DNA of 36,208 bases from Aquificota bacterium (GTDB lineage: Bacteria; Aquificota; Aquificia; Aquificales; QOAS01). The DNA lies in the NCBI GenBank assembly GCA_013153315.1, contig JAADES010000026.1, positions 1 to 36,208 of the forward strand, in the 5' to 3' direction. The notes under the pieces were generated by a model. It had not been told where the DNA came from and ran no database searches. It saw nothing but the letters and a program-made list of their open reading frames with translations. A program made the translations under genes and the position numbers. Below are positions 19,517-29,115 of the stretch, in pieces (positions within the stretch are counted from its first letter, which is position 1; every line of letters starts with the position of its first letter).

Positions 19517-19735
19517 TCAGGCCCTGCCGGGAACAATGGTAGAAATTGCGTGTTTGTAAACCAATTGTTCTTCGCCGTTGGCCTCCAGCAATATGGAAAA
19601 CCTATCAAAGCTTTTAACCTTTCCTGTAATGCGGTTTCCGCGGGTTAGGTAAACGGTTATAGGTTGGTTTTCTTCCATAGCTTTCTTTAGAAGTTCATCC
19701 TGTATTAAAACCTGCTCTTGGTTGTTTTGCTCCAT
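19517..19735 (-). CDS. hfq: RNA chaperone Hfq
   Basis: QDELLKKAMEENQPITVYLTRGNRITGKVKSFDRFSILL ... LVYKHAISTIVP (Sm1 and Sm2 YKHAI). Confidence 0.96.
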   Translation of the reverse strand: MEQNNQEQVLIQDELLKKAMEENQPITVYLTRGNRITGKVKSFDRFSILLEANGEEQLVYKHAISTIVPGRA

Positions 19736-19807
19736 TTTTATCCTCCTTTGGGTTTTTGAATTATTTAAATGTTAAACGAAAAAGGGACTTAAACTAACCT
19801 AAAACCT

Positions 19808-21166
19808 ATGAACGACCTTATTATCGTAGGTTGCGGTAGTGCGGGGTATGAGGCGGCCTTAACCGCCGTTAAATTTTCAAAAAAGGTTCTTTGTATAGAA
19901 AAAGCCCCCCAAGAGCTGGGGGGAACCTGCCTTAACCGCGGATGTGTGCCAACAAAATTTTTAAGGGAAGGAGCCCTTTTGACGGAAAAGATAGAAAACT
20001 CTTCCTTTTGGGGTATCGAAAATAAGGGTTTTAACCCCCTTTTGTTGGAAGCTATAAATAATTCCCAAAAAAAGGTTATAGAGCCGATAAGAAACAACCT
20101 TTTGAGGTTTTTAAAATCTAAAAAAGTCCAACTGGTATTTTCGCCCGCAGTCAAATTTTTGGACAAAAACAGCGTTCAAACCGCCGATGGAAAAGTTTAC
20201 AAAGGGAAATTTATCCTCTTGGCCACGGGAAGCCGACCGACGGCGGTAGGAAACATAAAACCCGACGGGGAATATATTTTGGACACCGACACTTTTTGGA
20301 ATATTAAAGAGACCCCAAAAAAGGTTCTTATAGTCGGCGGAGGCGTGAGCGGGGTGGAGTTTGCCTATATCCTCCGTCGGTATGGTGTTCAAAAAGTCTA
20401 CCTTGTAGAGCTTGCTAAAGCTATTCTCCCTACGGCGGAAAACTTTTCCAAAGACCTCGTTAAAAGGTTGGAAAAAGCTTTAAAAAACCTCGGTGTGGAA
20501 ATTTTTACCTCAACCACGGTGGAGGAGATAGACCCTAAAAACCGTAAGGTGGTTTTAAAAGGTGGCCTTACCCTTGAGGGTATCGACAAAATACTTTTAA
20601 CCGTAGGTAGGAAACCAAACACCGACAACCTCGGGTTGGAAGAAATAGGTCTAAAACTTGACCCTAAAGGGTTTGTGGAAATAAAAAAGGGCTACCAAAC
20701 GGAGGTGGAAAACATTTTCGCCGTAGGGGACATAATAAAAACCCCCGCTTTGGCCCACGTAGCAAAAAGGGAGGCCCAACTGGCGGTTAAAAATATTTTC
20801 CAAAACCAAAGGGAGGAATTGGATTATTCCTTAGTTCCCTCGGTGGTTTATTCGGTTTACGAATTGGCCGCCTTCGGGAAAAATGGAGAGCAACTGAGAA
20901 GGGAGGGAATTGACTTTAAAACCCTTATGCTAAATTTCCGTTCGGTTGCCAAGGCCCTTTCCCAAAGGGAGGAAGGTTTAATTCAAATATTTACCTCCCC
21001 CGATGGTCAAATTTTGGGGGCAAATATTTTGTGCAAAAAATGTTCCGACGCTTTAATTCACTACCTAACTTTGGTGAAAAAGGAACGGCTCCCTATAAAG
21101 GTTTTAAAAGAGCTAATATGGGCCCACCCGACGGTGGAGGAAGTTTTTGAAAATCTCCCCCTTTAG
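19808..21166 (+). CDS. Dihydrolipoamide dehydrogenase-like FAD/NAD(P)-dependent disulfide oxidoreductase
   Basis: GGTCLNRGCVPTKF redox-active disulfide, ATGSRP, GGGVSGVEFAYIL, FAVGDI, C-terminal AHPTVEE. Confidence 0.92.
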   Translation: MNDLIIVGCGSAGYEAALTAVKFSKKVLCIEKAPQELGGTCLNRGCVPTKFLREGALLTEKIENSSFWGIENKGFNPLLLEAINNSQKKVIEPIRNNLLRFLKSKKVQLVFSPAVKFLDKNSVQTADGKVYKGKFILLATGSRPTAVGNIKPDGEYILDTDTFWNIKETPKKVLIVGGGVSGVEFAYILRRYGVQKVYLVELAKAILPTAENFSKDLVKRLEKALKNLGVEIFTSTTVEEIDPKNRKVVLKGGLTLEGIDKILLTVGRKPNTDNLGLEEIGLKLDPKGFVEIKKGYQTEVENIFAVGDIIKTPALAHVAKREAQLAVKNIFQNQREELDYSLVPSVVYSVYELAAFGKNGEQLRREGIDFKTLMLNFRSVAKALSQREEGLIQIFTSPDGQILGANILCKKCSDALIHYLTLVKKERLPIKVLKELIWAHPTVEEVFENLPL

Positions 21167-21205
21167 CGTGTTAAGTTTAGGGGTTAATGGTTAGTTTTTC
21201 TTTTT

Positions 21206-23614
21206 TTATCCTACCGAACCGAGTTCCATAGTGTCCCCGTAACGGTAAAAAACCAACTTCCTTAGGTTGGGTAGTTTCTCCAAGTTGGGGGTAAGTTCTA
21301 GAATTTTTTTTGCGTCCCGACGGGCGATTTCCAAAATTTTCCTGTCTTCTTCCCTCGAAAGGTCGGCTATGGGGAGGGTAAACTGTCCCGCCTGTTGGGT
21401 TCCCAAAACATTACCGCCCCCCCTTATTTGGAGGTCGGCTTCGGCTATTTTAAAACCGTCGGTGGTGGAAACAAAAACTTCCAACCTTTTAAGGGTCTCC
21501 TCTTGGGCTTTTTCCTTTAGCTCGTCGGGCACCACCAAGAAACAGTAGGATTGCCGTTCGCTACGGCCCACCCGCCCGCGTAACTGGTGAAGCTGGGCCA
21601 AACCGAAGCGGTGGGCATCTTCGATAACCATAACGGTAGCTTCGGGAACGTCCACGCCAACCTCCACCACGGTGGTTGAAACCAAAATGTGCCCATCTTT
21701 TTTGAATTCCTCCATAACCCGCCTTTTTTCTTCGTCCTTCATACGCCCGTGGAGAAGGAGAACTTTTTTATCGGGAAATAGCTCCTTCCACTTTTGCCAC
21801 TGCTCGGTTGCCGATTTTAGATTAATTTTTTCGCTCTCTTCCACGAGGGGATAAATTACATAGACCTTGTTGCCCTTTTCTATTTCTCGGCGGATGAAGG
21901 TGTAAAGTTTGGAGCGTTCGCTGTCATAAATTAGCCTGGTAAAGACCGGTTTTCTTCCCGCCGGCATTTCGTCAAGGATGGAGACGTCCAAATCGCCGTA
22001 GATAGTTAGGGTTAAAGTCCTCGGTATGGGGGTGGCGGTCATTACCAAGGTGTGGGGATAATAACCTTTTCCCTTTTCAAGGAGTTTTTTCCTTTGGATA
22101 ACCCCAAAACGGTGCTGTTCATCTATTATTGCCAAGGAGAGGTTTTTAAATTCCACATCGTCCTGAACCAAGGCGTGGGTGCCTATTACAACTTTGACCG
22201 CTCCGAGGGCTATTAGGTTTTTTATTTTCCTTTTGAGGGAGGGGGTTAAACTTCCCGTTAGGAGCATTATTTCGTCTCGGCGTAAAAATCCCGTGTCCAC
22301 TAAAAATTTTTGGAAGTTTTTAAAGTGTTGCTGGGCGAGGATTTCGGTAGGGGCCATAACGGCAACCTGATAACCGCTTTTTGCCGCCGCCAATGTGGCC
22401 GCAATGGCCACAATGGTTTTTCCGCTACCGACATCCCCCTGCAGGAGGCGGTTCATAGGCTCCTCTTTGGACATATCTTCGAGGATTTGCCTTATAACCC
22501 TTTTTTGGGCGTTGGTAAGTTTAAAGGGAAGTTTACTTTCAAACTCTTGAAGGAATTTATCTATATCAACCTCCACCTTGGGGGCTTTTAATTCTTTGAG
22601 CTTCGATTTTTGGAGCAACAAAGCCAACGACAACACCAAAAGGTCTTCGTAGATAAACCTTTTTTGGTAGGGGGTATTTCTCTGCTCCAAATCGTGGAAA
22701 TTTTCCCTATTGGGCGGCATGTGGATATTCAGAAAGGCCACATCGTTGGAGGGAAAACCGTAGCGTTCCAATATCTGGACGGGTAGAACTTCGGGAATTT
22801 TGGGGGCGTATTCCAAAACAATGTTCTTTAAAAGTTTGGAAATTACTTTCTTCTGCCTTTTGGAAGAAATTTCCACCAACTCACCCTTTTTCCGAGCGTA
22901 ATAGATGGGAATTATCCGCCCCACCTCTTCGCTGTCGGGTTCAAATATTTGGGGATGAACCATATATTTTTCGCCTTTGTATTGTTTTAAGGTTCCGTAA
23001 ACTACCAAACGGCGACCTTTTTTAAACCTATAAAGGGCCCTTATGTCTTTATAACGGAACTTTAAGTGGAGGGTTTCGGTTCCGTCGGTGGTAATTACTT
23101 CGTAGTTGTATAAATCCCCATCGGGGAGTTTTCTTATTCCTTCCACCTTTACGAGGACGCAGACTTTTGACCCTGGTTTGGCGTATTTTAGGCTTTTGTT
23201 TAATCTTCTGTCCTCATACTTGTGGGGGAAATAATAGAGAGCATCGAGGATAGTTTTTATTCCCAAACCTTTTAAAAATTGTTTTTCCTTCTTTGTAAGG
23301 AAGTTTACTTTCTCGATAGGCTCCAAGAAGGTTTCAAAGGGTTTTATTTCCCTCTGTAGGTTTATTTGGGGTTTTTCCAACTTGTGTTTTATTAACTCTT
23401 CCAAGAACTTCAATATGGCGACTTTTCTTTCAAAACTGTATTTGTCAAAAACCTTTAGGTCTTCCTTTATGGGGTGGTTTATATGGTCCTTGATAAGTCG
23501 GTACAGATAAATTCCCACCCCCAAAAGTTTTTTTAGTTTTTCATAGTTGTCCTTTTTGAGGGACAAGATAGCCAATAGGGCCTTTTGGAGGTCGGTTTTG
23601 TTGTTTTCCAACAT
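21206..23614 (-). CDS. recG: ATP-dependent DNA helicase RecG
   Basis: ORF 21206-23710; LLQGDVGSGKTIVA, DEQHRFGVIQRKKL, MTATPIPRTL, HQLRGRVGRSERQSYC, LQIRGGGNVLGTQQAG; ATG at 23614 (MLENNKTDL) suggested rather than TTG at 23710. Confidence 0.95.
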   Translation of the reverse strand: MLENNKTDLQKALLAILSLKKDNYEKLKKLLGVGIYLYRLIKDHINHPIKEDLKVFDKYSFERKVAILKFLEELIKHKLEKPQINLQREIKPFETFLEPIEKVNFLTKKEKQFLKGLGIKTILDALYYFPHKYEDRRLNKSLKYAKPGSKVCVLVKVEGIRKLPDGDLYNYEVITTDGTETLHLKFRYKDIRALYRFKKGRRLVVYGTLKQYKGEKYMVHPQIFEPDSEEVGRIIPIYYARKKGELVEISSKRQKKVISKLLKNIVLEYAPKIPEVLPVQILERYGFPSNDVAFLNIHMPPNRENFHDLEQRNTPYQKRFIYEDLLVLSLALLLQKSKLKELKAPKVEVDIDKFLQEFESKLPFKLTNAQKRVIRQILEDMSKEEPMNRLLQGDVGSGKTIVAIAATLAAAKSGYQVAVMAPTEILAQQHFKNFQKFLVDTGFLRRDEIMLLTGSLTPSLKRKIKNLIALGAVKVVIGTHALVQDDVEFKNLSLAIIDEQHRFGVIQRKKLLEKGKGYYPHTLVMTATPIPRTLTLTIYGDLDVSILDEMPAGRKPVFTRLIYDSERSKLYTFIRREIEKGNKVYVIYPLVEESEKINLKSATEQWQKWKELFPDKKVLLLHGRMKDEEKRRVMEEFKKDGHILVSTTVVEVGVDVPEATVMVIEDAHRFGLAQLHQLRGRVGRSERQSYCFLVVPDELKEKAQEETLKRLEVFVSTTDGFKIAEADLQIRGGGNVLGTQQAGQFTLPIADLSREEDRKILEIARRDAKKILELTPNLEKLPNLRKLVFYRYGDTMELGSVG

Positions 23615-23728
23615 GGGGAAATAAAAAAATTTAGAGAGTCCCTTTAAGGGATACAGAGCCTGTAAAAATGGAACAAAAAAATTAAAAACCCTCGGAATGG
23701 TAATTGGCAATTCTTAAAATAACCTTAT

Positions 23729-24493
23729 GTGGCTATAGTCTCTTCTACAAGACAGGTAAACCTAATAGTGGCCGGCTTAGACCCATCGGGCGGGGCGGGG
23801 TTAATAATAGATACGCGGGTTCACCAACATTTCGGAGTTTTTCCCGTCGGAGTTATTACCGCCAATACGGTGCAAACCACCTGCCGTTCTCTATCTTTAA
23901 CCTATACCGACGAAGGTTTTTTAAAAGACCAACTGCTAAACCTAAAGGAGGATTTCGATATAGGAACTATAAAGGTGGGAATGTTGGGAAAAATCCGCTT
24001 TTTGGAAATTCTATTGGAGCTTTTTCCCGAAAAGAGGATAGTTTTAGACCCTGTTATCACCTCCAAAGGGGGGTTAAAACTTTTAGACCAACCCGAGGTT
24101 TTGAACGATTTTGCAGAAAACCTATATTTGATTACTCCCAATATTGAAGAAGCCCAACTTTTGACCCAATCTAATACCACCTACCCCTTAAGGTTGTTGG
24201 AACTTTTAAGAAAAAAAGGCTATAGGAATATCCTCCTAAAGGGTGGCCATTTGGAGGGTAAATATTCGACCGACTACCTTTTAACCCAAGAGGGGAAATT
24301 AATAACCCTAAAAGGTAGAAGAATAAACAAAAGCCCCCGAGGAACCGGTTGTGCATTATCTTCCGCTATAGCAGCCTCCCTAACCCTCGGCAACGGTTTG
24401 GTAGAAAGTGTAAACCGAGCTAAAAACTTTGTTCAAAGGGCTATAGAAAATGCAATAAAGGCGGGAAAGTGCCACGAAATTTTGAAATTTTGA
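23729..24493 (+). CDS. thiD: Hydroxymethylpyrimidine/phosphomethylpyrimidine kinase
   Basis: IVAGLDPSGGAGL, TIKVGMLG, LDPVITSKGG, TPNIEEAQLL, LLKGGH, GTGCALSSAIA; GTG start. Confidence 0.95.
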   Translation: MAIVSSTRQVNLIVAGLDPSGGAGLIIDTRVHQHFGVFPVGVITANTVQTTCRSLSLTYTDEGFLKDQLLNLKEDFDIGTIKVGMLGKIRFLEILLELFPEKRIVLDPVITSKGGLKLLDQPEVLNDFAENLYLITPNIEEAQLLTQSNTTYPLRLLELLRKKGYRNILLKGGHLEGKYSTDYLLTQEGKLITLKGRRINKSPRGTGCALSSAIAASLTLGNGLVESVNRAKNFVQRAIENAIKAGKCHEILKF

Positions 24494-24496
24494 AAT

Positions 24497-25705
24497 TTAA
24501 GTTGCTTCTTTTTCCCTAAACAAAAGCTTTAAACCGATAGGTGCCAACAACGTAGTTAACGCGACCACAAAGACAACCACAGCATATAGTGTTTCGTTTA
24601 CCGCCCCCGTTAGCCTACCAAATTCGGCAAAAATTAGCCCCACCTCTCCCCTCGGCAACATAGATAGGCCTACCGCTATCTTTTCCCTTAGGGGGAGATT
24701 TAAAACCACAAAACCGGCCAAAAGTTTACCCAATATAGCGACCGCCAAAAGGCTTAGAGAAATAATCCAAAATTCGGCAGAGGAAAAATCTATCTCCCTA
24801 AGGTTTAAAGCCAATCCTACACTTACAAAGAAAATAGGTGCAAAAACCCACATTAGGGTTCTAACTTGATGTTCTACCTTTTGGAGGAGCTCCTGCTCCA
24901 ACTTTAGGGCAACAACAAAGGGAATAATAAATCTCCGCGACAACGCTAAACCGGCGGTAAATGAACCCAAAATGGAAGGTGTTCCGAACTGTTGGGCAAG
25001 GTAGGCCGCCAGCAGAATAAGCCCCATAATAAAGGGGGCTATGGCCGAATCTTCTTTTGATTTTTTAATCAACCAAAAGAGGGCTTTAGCAAAGATTTGG
25101 GCAACTATTGGAGCTATAAGGAGGAAAAACACTATAAAAAAGGAAAGTTGAAGGGTGGCATCCAACTGAAGGGTTTTATATTTAGCAAACTCATAGAGGG
25201 CCGTTAGAAAAATAACCCCCAAAATGTCGTCAATAACGGCCGCACCCAACACTATTTGGGCAAAGGGTTTATTGTTTTGTCCCAAGTCGGAAAGAACTTT
25301 GACCGTTATCCCTATGCTGGTGGCCGTTAATGCACCCCCTATAAAAAGGGAACCCACTAAATCTAAGCCAAACCAATAATGGGAAAGAAAAAATCCCCCC
25401 AAAAAGGGAACCAAAGCACCAAATAGAGCCACAAAGAGGGCCCACCAACCTACCTTAATTAGGTTGGGAAAATCTACCTCTAACCCTACTTGGAACAGAA
25501 GAAGAATAATTCCTATTTCGGCAAGAATTTTTATAGCCTCATTGAGGGGTATTAAACCGAAGATAGAAGGGCCCAACACAATACCGGCAAACACTTCCCC
25601 CAATACTTCGGGAACTCCAAAGCGTTTGGCCAAAAGACCGAAAATTTTGGCCGAAAATAGAATTAGTGCTAAATCCAAAAAAAGGTTATGTAAGTCGCCA
25701 TGCAT
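24497..25705 (-). CDS. CPA2-family Na+(K+)/H+ antiporter
   Basis: Highly hydrophobic with about 12 TMs; LGEVFAGIVLGPSIFG, AAVIDDILGVIFL, MLPRGEVGLIFA. Confidence 0.92.
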   Translation of the reverse strand: MHGDLHNLFLDLALILFSAKIFGLLAKRFGVPEVLGEVFAGIVLGPSIFGLIPLNEAIKILAEIGIILLLFQVGLEVDFPNLIKVGWWALFVALFGALVPFLGGFFLSHYWFGLDLVGSLFIGGALTATSIGITVKVLSDLGQNNKPFAQIVLGAAVIDDILGVIFLTALYEFAKYKTLQLDATLQLSFFIVFFLLIAPIVAQIFAKALFWLIKKSKEDSAIAPFIMGLILLAAYLAQQFGTPSILGSFTAGLALSRRFIIPFVVALKLEQELLQKVEHQVRTLMWVFAPIFFVSVGLALNLREIDFSSAEFWIISLSLLAVAILGKLLAGFVVLNLPLREKIAVGLSMLPRGEVGLIFAEFGRLTGAVNETLYAVVVFVVALTTLLAPIGLKLLFREKEAT

Positions 25706-25763
25706 AGACTTCAGTATAGAAAAATCTTTTCCTTAGTTAGGTTAGTCCTAATTTCTCCCTTTG

Positions 25764-27419
25764 ATGTCAAATATAGCCCTCGCCTACCACGAAAGGACGA
25801 AACATTACCCTTGGAGGTATGCCAAATCCTTAGGCTACCTCGATTGGGATACCCAACCCAACCCCTACCGTTTTTGGGAGGGGGCCCCGAAAATCCCCCT
25901 ACCTTTATTGGAAGACCCCGCCCATCCACCGCTGGCACTGTATGACTATAGCTTGGTTAAAACCCAACCCTTTGTTTTGGAAACAATTTCCAAATTTCTA
26001 GAGCTGGCTCTGGGATTGTCGGCGGTTAAATCAACGGGCGTTAGCACGTGGGCGGTTAGAATGAACCCCTCCAGCGGCAACCTCCACCCTACCGAGTGCT
26101 ATTTAATTATTCCCGAACTCGGAGGCTTGAGCGGCGTTTTCCATTACAACCCCTACCTCCACGCGTTGGAAAAAATTAGAGAGCTACCCCAACCCTTAGC
26201 GGTCAAAATAAAAGAACACTTTTCCACCGAGGGTTTTATAGCTATATTGACATCCATCCCTTGGCGGGAAAGTTGGAAATACGGAGAACGGGCTTTGCGT
26301 TATTGCCTGTTGGACACCGGGCACGCGGTGGGTAGCGTTAGATTTTCGGCCAACCTCCAAGGGTGGAAGGTTAAATGGTTAAACGCCCTCGGCGACGAAG
26401 ATTTAGAAACCCTTTTGGGGTTCGATAAAGTTTTCTTCCCCGAAGGGGAGCAAGAATATCCCGAACTGGCACTGTTTGTATTTCCCAAAGAAACGGAAGA
26501 TGTGCCCCGAGATTTGCCCCGCCCCTTGGTGGAGGAGTTTAAAAAACTTCCCGTTTACGGAAAACCAAATCAACTTAGCCCCGAAAGGGTTATTTGGGAA
26601 ATTATCTATCGAACCTGGGAAGAAATTAAAAAACCTCCAACCCCTCCGGTGAAATTTGTTTACGGAAACCCACCCTTGGTAAATTTTGTAGAACCCACCT
26701 TAAAAAGTGCCGAGGAAATTATCCGCCGACGCCGAAGTGGACACATTTACGACCCTTCGGTGTATATAGAAAAGGAACTCTTTTTGCAGATTTTAAACCG
26801 AACCCTTCCGAGGGATAGATATTCTCCCTTCGATGTGGAAATATCGCCCACCTATATAAGTTTGGTTTTATTTGTTCACCGTGTTAGGGGACTGCCTCGA
26901 GGTTTATACACCTATATAAGAAACCCCAAACATTTAGAACTTTTTAAGGAGCACTTTAAGAAAAACTTTTTGTGGGAACCTATAGAGGACAATCTTTACC
27001 TTCTGTTGGAGGGAGACACCACCGAGCTGGCCGGCTATCTGTCCTGCATGCAAGATATAGCCTCCGACAGTGCCTTTGCCGTTGCAATGGTGGCCGAATT
27101 TGAGCCTGTAATAAAAAATGCCCCTTGGGAATACAAAAACATCCATTGGGAGGCGGGCCTTATAGGGCAAGTTCTCTATTTGGAGGCCACCGCCTACGGT
27201 ATTAAAGGGACGGGAATAGGTTGCTTCTTCGACGATTTAACCCACGAGGTTTTAGGTTTGGCAAAAATTGAAAGGGCCGCTATGACCAACTTGTTGGAGC
27301 CGTTGATTGAAATCGATAGAAACCTTCAGGTGGTTTATCACTTTACGGTGGGGGGAGCCTACGAAGACCCCAGAATAAAAACCTTTGAACCCTACCAACA
27401 TTTAAAGAAAGGGCTTTAA
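25764..27419 (+). CDS. SagB/ThcOx-type FMN-dependent nitroreductase family, apparent tandem nitroreductase domains
   Basis: YHERTKHYPWRY N-terminus, MNPSSGNLHPTECYLI, GIGCFFDD near the C-terminus; RRRSGHIYDPS second-domain start. Confidence 0.88.
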   Translation: MSNIALAYHERTKHYPWRYAKSLGYLDWDTQPNPYRFWEGAPKIPLPLLEDPAHPPLALYDYSLVKTQPFVLETISKFLELALGLSAVKSTGVSTWAVRMNPSSGNLHPTECYLIIPELGGLSGVFHYNPYLHALEKIRELPQPLAVKIKEHFSTEGFIAILTSIPWRESWKYGERALRYCLLDTGHAVGSVRFSANLQGWKVKWLNALGDEDLETLLGFDKVFFPEGEQEYPELALFVFPKETEDVPRDLPRPLVEEFKKLPVYGKPNQLSPERVIWEIIYRTWEEIKKPPTPPVKFVYGNPPLVNFVEPTLKSAEEIIRRRRSGHIYDPSVYIEKELFLQILNRTLPRDRYSPFDVEISPTYISLVLFVHRVRGLPRGLYTYIRNPKHLELFKEHFKKNFLWEPIEDNLYLLLEGDTTELAGYLSCMQDIASDSAFAVAMVAEFEPVIKNAPWEYKNIHWEAGLIGQVLYLEATAYGIKGTGIGCFFDDLTHEVLGLAKIERAAMTNLLEPLIEIDRNLQVVYHFTVGGAYEDPRIKTFEPYQHLKKGL

Positions 27420-27439
27420 GCCCCTTTAACTTATTTTTT

Positions 27440-28066
27440 ATGTTCACCGGTTTGGTTGAAGATGTGGGCAAGGTCGTTAACCTTCTTTTGGGCTCTACCA
27501 ACAGCCGCCTAAAGGTTCAAACCAATCTTAAAGATATTCAGATAGGCGACAGCGTGGCGGTAAACGGGGCCTGTTTAACGGTCGTGAAAATCGAGGGAAA
27601 TACTCTAACCTTCGACCTGTCGGAGGAAACCTTAAAAAGAACCAACCTTAAATGGTTAAAACCTAACGATTTGGTAAACCTCGAAAGGGCTTTGACACCT
27701 TCCAAACCCTTGGGCGGTCATATAGTCCAAGGCCACGTCGACACATTGGGAAAAATAACCAAACTCCAAAAAAGGGGAGAGCATTACCTCCTACAGGTGG
27801 AATTTGAAGAAGAATTCCTTCCCTATGTGGTGGAAAAGGGTTCAATAGCCGTAGACGGTATTAGCCTAACAATAAACAAAGTTCTTCCCAAGGGGGTTGA
27901 AATTAATGTGATACCCCACACCTTCCAAAACACCAATTTAAAAACCCGTAAAGAGGGTGATTGGGTTAACTTGGAGTTCGACATTTTGGGCAAATATGTG
28001 GTCAATTACCTTAAAAGGGTGGTAGGAAAAGAGGAAAAACTCCAAAGGTGGTTGGAGCTTTTTTAA
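27440..28066 (+). CDS. ribE: Riboflavin synthase alpha chain
   Basis: MFTGLVEDVG, NGACLTV, LGGHIVQGHVD, VDGISLTIN; internally duplicated lumazine-binding domains. Confidence 0.96.
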   Translation: MFTGLVEDVGKVVNLLLGSTNSRLKVQTNLKDIQIGDSVAVNGACLTVVKIEGNTLTFDLSEETLKRTNLKWLKPNDLVNLERALTPSKPLGGHIVQGHVDTLGKITKLQKRGEHYLLQVEFEEEFLPYVVEKGSIAVDGISLTINKVLPKGVEINVIPHTFQNTNLKTRKEGDWVNLEFDILGKYVVNYLKRVVGKEEKLQRWLELF

Positions 28067-29085
28067 TCTTCTCCTTCTTTTTTGTTTTTTTCGATAAGTT
28101 CCCTAAGCTTGTATTTCAGTTCTTTTAAACCTTCCCCCGTTAGGGCACTTATTGCTATAACTTCCAAACCGTATTTTTCTTTGAAATATTTTTTTAGCTC
28201 TTCTACTACCGAGGGGTCGCTTACCGCGTCTATTTTGTTCAATACCACTATGGCGGGCTTTTTTAGAAGGTCGGGCGAATAGTTTTCCAGTTCCCTCCTC
28301 AATATTTCAAAGGCCTCTTTGGGGGGTATCTGGGCAAAGTCGCTAACGTCGAGAACAAAGGCTAAAACCTTAGTCCTCTCTATATGCCTTAAAAACTCGT
28401 GCCCCAAGCCTTTACCTTGGCTGGCCCCCTCTATCAATCCCGGTATATCGGCAATTACGTAGGAATAGAAATCGTCAAAGCCCACCACTCCGAGGTTGGG
28501 GCGTCGGGTGGTAAAGGGATAGGGTGCTATCTCGGGTTTGGCGTTGGATAGGCGGCTTATAAGGGTTGATTTACCCGCGTTGGGAAAACCTACCAGACCC
28601 ACGTCGGCTATCGATTTGAGTTCCAATATTACCCACCTTTCTTGGCCTTTTTTACCTTTGGTTGCAAAACGGGGGGCTTGACGGGTTGGTGTGGCAAAGT
28701 GGGCGTTTCCCAAACCTCCCTTTCCTCCTTTGGCTATAACCGCCCTTTGACCGTCTTCGGTTAGGTCGGCTATTATCTCGCCCGTTTCGGCGTCTTTTAC
28801 CACCGTTCCCACGGGAACCTCCACTATGAGGTCGGCCCCGTCTTTACCTTTCTTTTTCTTTCCGCCGCCGGGACGGCCGTTTTCCGCCTTAAGATGCTTT
28901 TGGAATTTCAAATCGTAAAGGGTATGTTTATTTTTGGTTGCTACGAATATAACATCCCCGCCTTTGCCGCCGTCTCCGCCGGCCGGCCCTCCGCGGGGGC
29001 GATATTTTTCCCTTAAAAAGGCGACGGCCCCATCTCCACCGTCGCCCGCCTTAACGTAAAGCTTTACCTTATCTACAAATTCCAT
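28063..29085 (-). CDS. obg: Obg family GTPase
   Basis: Gly-rich Obg fold FVDKVKLYVKAGDGGDGAVAFLREKYRPRGGPAGGDGG; G1 GFPNAGKS; DIPGLIEGA; NKID. Confidence 0.97.
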   Translation of the reverse strand: MEFVDKVKLYVKAGDGGDGAVAFLREKYRPRGGPAGGDGGKGGDVIFVATKNKHTLYDLKFQKHLKAENGRPGGGKKKKGKDGADLIVEVPVGTVVKDAETGEIIADLTEDGQRAVIAKGGKGGLGNAHFATPTRQAPRFATKGKKGQERWVILELKSIADVGLVGFPNAGKSTLISRLSNAKPEIAPYPFTTRRPNLGVVGFDDFYSYVIADIPGLIEGASQGKGLGHEFLRHIERTKVLAFVLDVSDFAQIPPKEAFEILRRELENYSPDLLKKPAIVVLNKIDAVSDPSVVEELKKYFKEKYGLEVIAISALTGEGLKELKYKLRELIEKNKKEGED

Positions 29086-29115
29086 AATTCTTAAATATTT
29101 GCCGAGGCGATAAAT

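Noticed and set aside
19808-21166. Orphan lpd as a novel system component
   Set aside because: Solitary dihydrolipoamide dehydrogenases are common; partners (glycine cleavage, 2-oxoacid complexes) may be elsewhere.
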